A stretch of DNA of 19,379 bases from DATKBT01 sp035546295 (GTDB lineage: Bacteria; Acidobacteriota; Thermoanaerobaculia; Multivoradales; Multivoraceae). Both the position numbers and the translations under genes were made by a program. The notes under the pieces were generated by a model that saw nothing but the letters and a program-made list of their open reading frames with translations, was not told the origin of the DNA and made no database searches. Numbering within the stretch: the first letter of the stretch is position 1; each line of letters begins with the position of its first letter. The stretch covers positions 1 through 19,379 of the forward strand of contig DATKBT010000081.1 of the NCBI GenBank assembly GCA_035546295.1. The letters run 5' to 3'. This document shows, in pieces, positions 6,312 through 14,200 of this stretch.

Positions 6312-6937
6312 TCAGCGCACCGGGTTCCGAGCACTGGCAGCGTGACCGGTCACGGGTCCACCCCACGCGAACGGGCCTCCCCTCCCTCGCGCCAGCGCCT
6401 CCACCACCGCCGGCTCGACCACATACGCTCGCCGGAACTCCTCGGGCATGCGCTTCGGCCGCCCTGTCGCGATCTCGATGCACACCCACTCCGACTGGGC
6501 CTGCATCAGCGTCGCACCGTCGGCGATCCGCACGATCTGAAAGCGGCGCGCCGCCCGCAAACGGCCGTCGCAGGCGACGATCCAGTTGCCGACGCGCACC
6601 TCGTCGCCCAGAAACGACGGCGCGAGGAAGAGCGCCTGGCTGCTGCGCATCGCCATCGCCCGGTCGAGTGATTGCCATGCCTCGGGACCGAGACCGACCT
6701 CCCTCGAGTGCGCCCACGCCACGCGCTCGCACCAGACGTGGTAGACGGTGTTGTTGGTGTGGCCGTAGGAGCCTGTCCGAGTCTTCGGACAGGCGAGTAG
6801 GCTCCTAGGTGGGGATGGGCCGGAGAATGAGCCTGCGAATTCTCCGGGGCGAGGTGGTCGATGTCGTCTTCGCCGACCACCAGGTCGATCGTGAACGGGG
6901 CCGGCAGGTCCCAGACGATCTCGTTCGTGCCGCTCAC
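6312..6937 (-). pseudogene. Acyl-CoA thioesterase (4HBT hotdog family), interrupted by an 86-bp hairpin insertion
   Basis: The start is GTG 6937, overlapping the carboxyltransferase stop as GTGA, so the two were translationally coupled. The first 29 codons read VSGTNEIVWDLPAPF to VVGEDDIDHL. After 86 inserted bases (6765-6850) the frame resumes as GHTNNTVYHVWCERVAW. DDIDHLGHTNNTVY corresponds to the usual hotdog thioesterase active-site region (D-x-x-G-H-x-N-N). The rest follows the family: SFLGDEVRVGNWIVACDGR, then MQAQSEWVCIEIATGRPKRM, ending about residue 180. Since 86 is not a multiple of 3, the insertion shifts the frame and the product would be truncated. A restart within the downstream part (for example near 6722) could give a protein lacking the active-site loop. 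The family hydrolyses acyl-CoA thioesters. Confidence 0.85.
6765..6850. repeat. 86-bp hairpin-rich insertion in the thioesterase gene
   Basis: The insertion limits follow from the interrupted reading DDIDHL|GHTNN. The first part contains CCTGTCCGA/TCGGACAGG arms around GTCT (6772-6793), nested within TAGGAGCC...GGCTCCTA arms. The second part is a separate hairpin, CCGGAGAAT/ATTCTCCGG (about 6820-6846). A 35-bp stretch (6770-6804) recurs at 18634-18668 with one difference. The plus strand starts with GTAG directly before the palindrome, reminiscent of the GTAG foot of REP sequences. Confidence 0.85.
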
Positions 6938-8484
6938 GGCCGGTACCAGAAGGACTGCCCGCCCGTCGCGACCCGCGGGGCCACCAGGCTCGCCCACCGG
7001 CACAGCAGCGGCCGGGTCTCCCGCGGATCGACGATCTCCTCGATCTCGAAGTGCTCGGCGGAGCGGAACGGGGAGCGCACGCGGTTGAGCCGCTCGCGGA
7101 TCGCCTCGAGGTGCGCGTCGTAATCGGCGGCCTCGGCGAGCTCGGCCTTGTAGGCGACCTCGATGCCGCCTTCGATCGGCAGCGATCCCCAGTCGCCCGA
7201 CGGCCAGGCGAAGCGGAAGTGGTGGGTGCCGGGCTTGTGGTTGGCGCCGCCCGCGACGCCGAACGCCTTGCGGATCACCACGCAGCAATAGGGCACCGTC
7301 GACTGGCCCAGCGCCGCGAGCGCCTGGGAGCCGAACCGGATCGTGGCCTCCTCCTCCGCCTGCTTGCCGATCCAGAAGCCCGGGCAGTCCTCGAGGTGGA
7401 CCAGCGGCAGGTGGAAGGTCGAGGCGAGGTCGATGAGACGCGTGAGCTTGCGGCAGGAGTCGGCGGTCCAGCCGCCGCCGTAGACGCTGACGTCCTCGGC
7501 GAAGAGCGCCACCGGCCAGCCGTCGAGCCGCCCGAGGCCACAGACGATCGAGCGGCCCCAGGAGCGGCCGATCTCGAAGAACGAGCCGCGGTCGAGCACG
7601 CTCTCGACGATCTCGCGCATCCGGTAGGTCTGGCGAGGATTGCGCGGCACGATGTCGATCAGTTTCTCGTCGCGGCGCGCCGGGTCGTCGTCGGGCTCGA
7701 GGCGCGGCGGCCGCTCGTCGACGCTCGACGGCAGGTAGGAGAGGAAGCGCCGCGCGCGCTCGAACGCCTCCTGCTCGCTCGCCGCCTCGTCGTCGATCGC
7801 GCCGTTCGTGGTGTGGATGCGGCTGTGGCCGAGCTCCTCCTTCGCCACCGCGCCGCCCCCCGCCCACTCGACCAGCGCGGGTCCCGCGATCATCATCTGC
7901 GCGGTGTCGCGCACGATGACCGAGTAGTGGCTGGTCGCCACCCGCGCGGCGCCGATGCCGGCGACCGAGCCGAGCGCGAGCGAGACCGAGGGGGCCACGG
8001 CCAGGTGCCGGACCACGAGGTCCCAGCCGCGCAGCTCGGGGATGTAGGTGCGCCCGGCCATCTCGATCGTCTTCACCGAGCCGCCGCCGCCCATGCCGTC
8101 GACCAGCCGCACGTGCGGGATGCGCAGCTCGAGCGCGAGGCCCTCGGCGCGCAGCCGCTTGGCCGCGATCGAGGCGTCGGCGGAGCCCCCGCGCACGGTG
8201 AAGTCGTCGCCCGACACGATCGCGGGCCGGCCGTCGATCTCGGCGGTGCCGAGCACGAAGTTCGAGGGCGTGAAGGTCTCGAGCTCACCGTCGTCGCCGT
8301 AGGTGCCGCGGCCGGCGAGCGTGCCGATCTCGTGGAAGGTGCCGGCGTCCACCAGCGCGTCGATGCGCTCGCGCACGGTGAGCTTGCCGAAATGGTGCTG
8401 GCGAGCGACCTTCTCCGGGCCGCCCATCTGATGGGCGAGCGCCTCACGACGGCGCAGCTCTTCGATCTCGTCCTTCCAGCTCAC
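6934..8484 (-). CDS. Acyl-CoA carboxylase carboxyltransferase (beta) subunit
   Basis: The 516-aa product has the length and two-domain crotonase-like layout of AccD/PccB/MCC-beta-type biotin-dependent carboxyltransferases. The N-half includes ARQHHFGKLTVRERIDALVD, the SGDDFTVRGGSAD motif and SLALGSVAGIGAARVATSHY. The C-half includes LVHLEDCPGFWIGKQAEEEA followed by STVPYCCVVIRKAFGVAGG. The enzyme transfers CO2 from carboxybiotin to an acyl-CoA such as propionyl-CoA, methylcrotonyl-CoA or a longer acyl-CoA; the substrate cannot be fixed from sequence. No biotin carboxylase or biotin carrier subunit is in the window. The start is GTG 8484 (SWKDEIEELRRRE); no clear ribosome-binding site is visible. 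It overlaps the downstream thioesterase and is divergent from the acyl-CoA ligase across about 100 bp, which presumably holds both promoters. Confidence 0.92.
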   Translation of the reverse strand: MSWKDEIEELRRREALAHQMGGPEKVARQHHFGKLTVRERIDALVDAGTFHEIGTLAGRGTYGDDGELETFTPSNFVLGTAEIDGRPAIVSGDDFTVRGGSADASIAAKRLRAEGLALELRIPHVRLVDGMGGGGSVKTIEMAGRTYIPELRGWDLVVRHLAVAPSVSLALGSVAGIGAARVATSHYSVIVRDTAQMMIAGPALVEWAGGGAVAKEELGHSRIHTTNGAIDDEAASEQEAFERARRFLSYLPSSVDERPPRLEPDDDPARRDEKLIDIVPRNPRQTYRMREIVESVLDRGSFFEIGRSWGRSIVCGLGRLDGWPVALFAEDVSVYGGGWTADSCRKLTRLIDLASTFHLPLVHLEDCPGFWIGKQAEEEATIRFGSQALAALGQSTVPYCCVVIRKAFGVAGGANHKPGTHHFRFAWPSGDWGSLPIEGGIEVAYKAELAEAADYDAHLEAIRERLNRVRSPFRSAEHFEIEEIVDPRETRPLLCRWASLVAPRVATGGQSFWYRP

Positions 8485-8583
8485 GGTTCGGCTCGGGATG
8501 CGGGACAGTCGATTCTAGACGGCGAGCAGGCGACGAGCGGCAGACTCCTCTGGTAGCTTGCGCTCTCGCCCGTGAGGATCGAG

Positions 8584-10275
8584 ATGCCGACGAGAGCCGA
8601 AGCGATCGCACGACTGACCGCGCCCGGCGAGCCGTTCGAGCTCGTGCTCGTCGAGCAGTACGGCGTCCCCTGCCGCGCGTTCGCGAACGCGCCGACGACT
8701 CTCGGAGCGCTGTTCGAGGAGACGCGCAGCGACGCGACCTTCCTCGTCTACGACGACGAGCGATACAGCTACGACGAGACGTTCCGCCGCGCGAGCGCGA
8801 TCGCAGCCGCGCTGAGGACCGAGCTCGGCGTGGCCAAGGGGGACCGCGTCGCGATCTCGATGCGCAACTACCCGGAGTGGATCGTGGCCTTCGAGGCGGT
8901 GACCTCGATCGGCGGCATCGCGGTCGCCATGAACGCGCTCTGGGAGCCGGAGGAGATGGAGTACGCGCTGCGCGACTGCGGCGCCCGGGCGCTGTTCGCG
9001 GACCTGGAGCGCCTCGACCGGCTCGCCGGCTGCTCGGAATCGCTCGAGACCGAGCTCGAGCTCGAGGTCATCTCCGTGCGCGCGACGCGCAAGCCAGAGG
9101 GGGCGGTGGACTTCGAGGAGCTCCTCGCGCGCCACGCGGACGCGCCGATGCCCGGAGCCGAGGTCGATCCCACCGACGACGCGATCATCCTCTACACCTC
9201 GGGCTCGACCGGCCAGCCCAAGGGCGCCGTGAGCTGTCACCGCAACGTGCTGAGCGCGCTCCTCTCCTGGGAGCTCGACGTCCAGGCGAACCTCATCGTC
9301 AACGGCCTCGAGGCGCCGCAGCTCGGCCACCAGGTCGCGACGCTGCTCGCCGTCCCGCTCTTTCACGCCACCGGCTCGCACGCGGTCTACCTGAACTCCT
9401 ACCGGGCGCAGCGCAAGATCGTGAGCATGTACAAGTGGGACCCCGAGCAAGCGGCCGAGCTGATCGAGCGCGAGAAGATCACGTCGGTCATCGCCCCGGC
9501 GGCGATGACGGGCGACCTGGTCGAGACCGCCAAGCGGACGCGGCGCGACCTGAGCACGCTGCTCAGCGTGGGGGGCGGCGGCGCGCCCCGGGCGCCGGAG
9601 CAGGTGAGGCGGATCGCGGAGTCGTTCGCCAACGCGGCGCCCGGCACGGGCTGGGGGATGACCGAGTCGAACGCGATCGGCACCGGGATCACGGCCCAGG
9701 ACTACCTCGACCGGCCGGCGAGCTCGGGGCGCTGCTCGGCGGTGCTCGACCTGCGGATCGTCGACGCGGGCGGCAACGAGCTCCCGTCCGGCGAGCGCGG
9801 CGAGCTCCAGGTCCGCGGCACCTCGATCTTCCGGGGCTACTGGAACCGCCCCGAGGCCACCGCCGAGGCGTTCGCCGACGGCCGCTGGCTGCGCACCGGC
9901 GACGTCGCCTACGTCGACGACGACGGCTTCCTGTTCATCGTCGACCGGATCAAGGACCTGGTGATCCGCGGCGGCGAGAACGTCGGTTGCGGCGAGGTCG
10001 AGGCGGCGCTGGTCGAGCATCCGCACGTGCTCGAGGCGGCGGTGTACGCGGTGCCCGACGAGCGGCTGGGCGAGGAGGTGGGCGCCACCGTGTACTGCGA
10101 CGCGCCGATCGACGAGGCGGAGCTGAGAGCATTCCTCGCCGGCCACCTCGCGCGATTCAAGATCCCGAAGTACTTCGACATCCGCACGACGCCCCTGCCG
10201 CGGATCGCGTCGGGCAAGATCTTCAAGCGCAAGATCCGGCAGGATGCGGTCGAGCGGTTGGGCTTGACGAGGTGA
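8584..10275 (+). CDS. AMP-forming acyl-CoA synthetase (class I adenylate-forming enzyme)
   Basis: The start is ATG 8584, with GAGGA 5 bp upstream. The GTG at 8572 would place that site inside the gene. The 563-aa product matches the fatty-acid/aryl acyl-CoA ligase length. The ATP-binding P-loop YTSGSTGQPKG is at about residue 202. GWGMTESN is the A5 motif, WLRTGDVAYVDDDGFLFIVD is A7, and RIKDLVIRGGENV is the A8 hinge. PRIASGKIFKRKIR carries the A10 catalytic lysine near residue 544. It activates a carboxylic acid to acyl-AMP and then acyl-CoA; the chain length is not predictable. Its divergent neighbours are a carboxyltransferase and a thioesterase, so the locus probably handles the activation, carboxylation and release of one kind of acyl group. 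All key motifs are intact. Confidence 0.93.
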   Translation: MPTRAEAIARLTAPGEPFELVLVEQYGVPCRAFANAPTTLGALFEETRSDATFLVYDDERYSYDETFRRASAIAAALRTELGVAKGDRVAISMRNYPEWIVAFEAVTSIGGIAVAMNALWEPEEMEYALRDCGARALFADLERLDRLAGCSESLETELELEVISVRATRKPEGAVDFEELLARHADAPMPGAEVDPTDDAIILYTSGSTGQPKGAVSCHRNVLSALLSWELDVQANLIVNGLEAPQLGHQVATLLAVPLFHATGSHAVYLNSYRAQRKIVSMYKWDPEQAAELIEREKITSVIAPAAMTGDLVETAKRTRRDLSTLLSVGGGGAPRAPEQVRRIAESFANAAPGTGWGMTESNAIGTGITAQDYLDRPASSGRCSAVLDLRIVDAGGNELPSGERGELQVRGTSIFRGYWNRPEATAEAFADGRWLRTGDVAYVDDDGFLFIVDRIKDLVIRGGENVGCGEVEAALVEHPHVLEAAVYAVPDERLGEEVGATVYCDAPIDEAELRAFLAGHLARFKIPKYFDIRTTPLPRIASGKIFKRKIRQDAVERLGLTR

Positions 10276-10278
10276 ACC

Positions 10279-10300
10279 GAGGAGCGATCGATGGCTCCTC
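10279..10300 (+). terminator. Terminator-like hairpin after the acyl-CoA ligase
   Basis: GAGGAGC and GCTCCTC form a 7-bp stem with an 8-base loop, starting 4 bp after the ligase stop codon. No T-tract follows, so Rho-independent action is uncertain. The following 175 bp up to 10475 contain no recognisable gene. Confidence 0.4.
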
Positions 10301-10475
10301 GACGGCGGTTCCTCTGATGGCGGCCGGCCTCCGGTCGGCGGACGAACGCACGAGACGGTCAGGGCGCGGAACAGCTCTCCGGGGAGTCGGGGAGTCGAGA
10401 CGTCGGGGTGGTCGGCCGAGCAGGGGCTCGGCCGCTCCAGAAGAAAAGGGATGGTCTGGTTCGGCTGAGGGCAGC

Positions 10476-11048
10476 TCAGACCGGACTCTGGCCCGTGGCG
10501 GGCTGCCAGGACCAGCGGTATCTCCAGCGGCAGGTCTCGTCGCCCTCCGCCCTGCAGCGGGTGTGCGAGTGCTCGACGCCGGTTGCGCCCGCCATCTCGA
10601 GAGTCCTCGCGAAGAAGGCCGAATGGAGCCGGCAGAGCTCGGGCGGGCAGAACTCGTGTCCGCTCAGCTCGAGCGATCCGGCGTCGGGACCGTCGAGCTT
10701 CGAGCGCATCTCGCCGTCGTCGTGTCCCAGAGACCACACCGAGCAGAGACGCTCGAAGGTCGAGGCGGGATTGCCCTCGATCAGGAACACCTTGTAGGTC
10801 GACCGCATGTCGCGCTCCGCGGCGATGGCGCCGAGCGCGGCGTACGGGTCCGGGGAGTCGATCTCGACGACCTTGACCAGTGCGCGGAGCAGGGCGAAGT
10901 GCTCATGCGCGGGATACCACTTCGACTTGAGGATCCGGCGGTGGAGGTACGGATGCAGATCCTTCGGCAGCTCCTGAAGCGCCCTCTCGCGATGGGCGCT
11001 CAGCGCCTTGACCGTGGCGCTGACGTAGGTGCCCTTCAGGCTCGCCAT
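10476..11048 (-). CDS. TIGR02265/DUF2378-like protein (possible V4R-type sensor fold)
   Basis: The 190-aa product starts at ATG 11048 with a GGGAGGG tract upstream. It begins MASLKGTYVSATVKALSAH, continues with ILKSKWYPAHEHFALLRALV, STYKVFLIEGNPASTFERLC and SVWSLGHDDGE, and ends with an HTRCRAEGDETCRWRYRW segment. The order 'KG-x-Y... W-YP ... LW/G-E ... C-x-x-x-GD-x-x-C-x-W' resembles the Myxococcus paralogous family TIGR02265 (DUF2378), whose C-terminal part looks like a V4R/heme-NO-binding-type small-molecule sensor. It stands alone, without a fused output domain. It is soluble, with no signal peptide. The family call is from remembered pattern only. No target or ligand can be proposed. 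Confidence 0.5.
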   Translation of the reverse strand: MASLKGTYVSATVKALSAHRERALQELPKDLHPYLHRRILKSKWYPAHEHFALLRALVKVVEIDSPDPYAALGAIAAERDMRSTYKVFLIEGNPASTFERLCSVWSLGHDDGEMRSKLDGPDAGSLELSGHEFCPPELCRLHSAFFARTLEMAGATGVEHSHTRCRAEGDETCRWRYRWSWQPATGQSPV

Positions 11049-11108
11049 CTACGCCCTCCCTTCGACCGACGAATTCGAAGAAACGGCCGGAGCGTAGCAA
11101 AGCGAAAC

Positions 11109-11195
11109 TCACCGCGATCGAGAGCCTCCGTCCACCGCGAGCAGAGAGCCGGTGGTGAAGCTCGCCGCATCGCTCGCCAGGTCGAGGGCCCTCGA
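11109..11195 (-). pseudogene. C-terminal remnant of a short-chain dehydrogenase (SDR)
   Basis: The last 28 codons before a TGA read SRALDLASDAASFTTGSLL, then AVDGGSRSR. This is the highly conserved C-terminal end of classical SDR oxidoreductases (LASDxASFxTGxxxxVDGG). No NAD-binding or YxxxK part is found upstream; the neighbouring minus-strand sequence belongs to the repeat protein, whose stop codon is at 11201, 5 bp away. The fragment is what remains after a deletion or rearrangement that joined the repeat-protein gene to an SDR gene end. Confidence 0.8.
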
Positions 11196-11200
11196 GCCGC

Positions 11201-14200
11201 TCAATCGATCGCCACCTCGAGGGTCGTCCCCGCGATCACACGCACGATCTGATTCCAGGTGCGCGCACCGTCCGGCGTGCTCACCTCGAGCGTCCAGGTG
11301 CCCACCGGAATCTGCGAGATGGTGCCGACGCCGTCGACCAGGCTCCATTTCGAGCTGAGCTGGAGGAACAGCGCCGAGCGGTAGGGCTGGCCGGCGTCGT
11401 CGAGCAGCCGCGCCTGCGCCTGCAGCCCGGTGCCTTCGAGCTCCGGCACCCGGACCCTGAGGCTGCCGGCGTCGGGGAGGCGCACCGGCACCTCGTCGCC
11501 GGGCGCCGTCGCGCGCAGGCTGGTGGTCGCACCCCCCGGCGCCGCCACCAGCAGGGTCCAGGACCCGGTGGGCAGCTCGTCCAGCCGCACCACGCCGCCC
11601 TCCGACGCGTTGTACTGCCCCTGGAGCACCACGCGCTCCGTCGCGTCGAGCGCGAGGACCGTCACCTGGTCCGCGGGGCGGCCGGTGTCGGTCGCCACCA
11701 CCAGGCTCAGCCCGCGCGCCGGCTCGAGCTCGATCTCGATCCCGTCGATGCCGAATTCCTCGGTCACCTCGACCTGGGCGGTGCCGGTCGCGTAGCCCTC
11801 CTTGCCGGCGCGCACCAGCCAGATGCCGGGCGTGATCCCGTCGAGGCGGAAGCTCCCCCCCTCTCCGCTGCGCGGAGGCGTCCCGAAGCCACCGAAGGAG
11901 CGGCGCGAGCTCTCCTCGTCGCCCGGGCTCAGGGAGATGGCGGCGCCCGAGATCGGCGATCCGTCGAGGGCGTCGACGACGCGACCCGAGATCGCGAGCT
12001 CCCGCAGCTCGATCAGGACCTCCGCGTCGGCGCCGGCGAGCTCCACCTCCTCCTCGTGGGCGGCTCCCGCGCCGAGGCTCGCCACCACCACCCGATAGGT
12101 GTCGATCTTGAGGTTGAGCAGCGCGAAGCGACCGTCCTGGTCGGTGGTCGCCTGCGAGCTGCTGGTGGTCGTCGTCCCCGCCGCGTAGACCATCGCACCG
12201 CGCACGGGCTCGCCGGAGCGGGTCACCTGGCCCCGGATCGCGAGCCCGCCTCCGAAGTCGAGGACGAGGACGACTTCCGCCGTTCCCGGCTCGATGGTCA
12301 CCGACCTGCGCACCGACTTGGCGCCGTCACCGACCCGCGCCATCACCAGCCAGTCTCCGGACGAGACGTTGTCGACGCGATACTGCCCCTCGTAGTCGAC
12401 GCGACCGATTGCCGGCGCGACGGTCGCCCCCGGCTTCATCCCCAGCACCTCGACGCGCGCTAGCTCGTCGAACTCGAGCCCCAGCACCTGTCCGACGATC
12501 GAGGCGCCGACGCCGAGGCGCAGCTCGAGGCCGTAGACCGATCGTCCCTCGACGCGCACCAGGTCCTCGGTCGACGCCTCGGCGTAGCCGTCCCTGCGCG
12601 CTGTCACCCGATAGCTGCCGTCGGCGAGGCCCTCGAGGGTGAACTCGCCGCGCTCGTCGGTCACCGGCTCGCTGCCCTGACCTCCGAACGTGATGGAGAA
12701 CCCCGCCGAGGGCGCCTGGGCGGCGACGGTTGCGCCGGCGACCGCGAGGCCGGTCTCGTCGACCACCCTCCCCCCGATCTCGTGTCCGGACTCGAGCCGG
12801 AGGTCGAGCAGGTTCTCACCCGGCTGGACCACGAAATCTCGAACCATCTTGGGGTGCCTCGCGTGCTCGACCAAGATGGAGGTCGCCCCGGTCGGCAGCC
12901 CATCGAGCCGGTAGCGGCCGTCGGAGTCGCTGCGGGCGACGCTCGGCATGCCGCCGACCTCGAAGGGTGATCGCCGCTGCTCGACCCGCAGGACGATGGC
13001 GCCGCTCACCGGGTCGCCGTCCTCGCTCAGCACCTGTCCGCGCAGCACGGCTCCCTTCTCGAGCACCAGGCGGATCTCGGCGGGATCGCGCCCCGCGATC
13101 ACCTCGATGCCTTCCCGCCTGCCCTCCTGGAAGCCGCCTCCAGTCGCGCGCAGCTCGTAGCGACCCGGCGTCACGTCGGCGATCTCGAAGCGCCCCTCCT
13201 CGTCGGCCTGCTCGTTGCGCATCCTCGAAGCGATGGTCGCGATGTCGATCACCCCCGATCCCATCTCGGCGATCAGACGCAAGCCGGCGTTGGCCACTCC
13301 CTCGCCCAGGCCGTCGACGACGACGCCGCGCAAGGTGGCCGCCGGCTCCATCACCAGCTCGAGCGGCTCCTCGGTCGGAGCGCGCACGCCCTGAACGCTG
13401 ATCGTTCCGTAGCCGGCGAGCTCGGCGCTCACTCGCAGCGTCGACCCCTCGGCGAGGTCTTCCAGCCGGAAGCGCCCGTCGGCATCGGTCGAAGTGTCGG
13501 CCGGCTGTTCTCCCTGCAATCCGAGGCGGACGACGCCGAGCACGCCGCCTTCCTCCTGCTTCCGGATCTCGACCCCCTCGAGCGGAGCGCCGGCGCGGTC
13601 ACGGACGAACCCCTCGACCGCGACTCCGGGCGACAGCGCGACCGTGCCGATCTCGGACGCGATCGTCTCCTCGGGTACGACGATCGCGGGCACGCGCGCC
13701 GGCGCGAAGCCCGCCGCGCGAGCTTCGAGGTCGTAGCGCCCAGGCGCCACGTCGGCGATCTCGAAGCGCCCCTCGGCGTCGGTCGTCGCCCGCAGCTCGT
13801 CGTCGTCGCCCGCGAACCGGCTCTGGAGGATCGCCTCGATGCCGCGGGTGCCGCTGATCGACTCGGTGAGCGTCACCTCGGCGCCCGCGACCGGGCGGTC
13901 CGAGAGGTCGACCACCGTGCCCAGCGCACGGCGGCCGGCGGAGAGCTCGATCGTCACGTCGCGTGCGTGTCCCGCCTCGATCGCGGCGACCTCGAAGCGC
14001 TCGGGGGCGAATCCTTCGGCCCGAACGCGCAGCGACGAGGGCTCGCCGGGCGCCACCGGCGTCATCACGAAGCGCCCGTCGGAGCCGGTGCGCACGGGGC
14101 GCCCCTCCGCTCCGAACGTCAGGCCGCGCGTCGTCACCTCGCGCCGGACCTCGGCTTCCGGCACCGGCCGTCGCTCCTGATCGACGACGATCCCGGTGAG

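Noticed and set aside
7051..8556. 501-aa plus-strand open frame opposite the carboxyltransferase
   Set aside because: Low-complexity, Ala/Arg/Asp-rich antisense shadow; the minus strand carries clear carboxyltransferase motifs.
8515..10737. 740-aa minus-strand open frame opposite the acyl-CoA ligase
   Set aside because: It is an Arg/Asp/His-rich mirror of the high-GC plus-strand gene, with no domain pattern, while the plus strand shows all AMP-ligase motifs.
8877..11252. 791-aa plus-strand open frame overlapping the ligase in another frame
   Set aside because: Almost entirely Arg/Ala/Gly, a typical out-of-frame reading of a high-GC gene.
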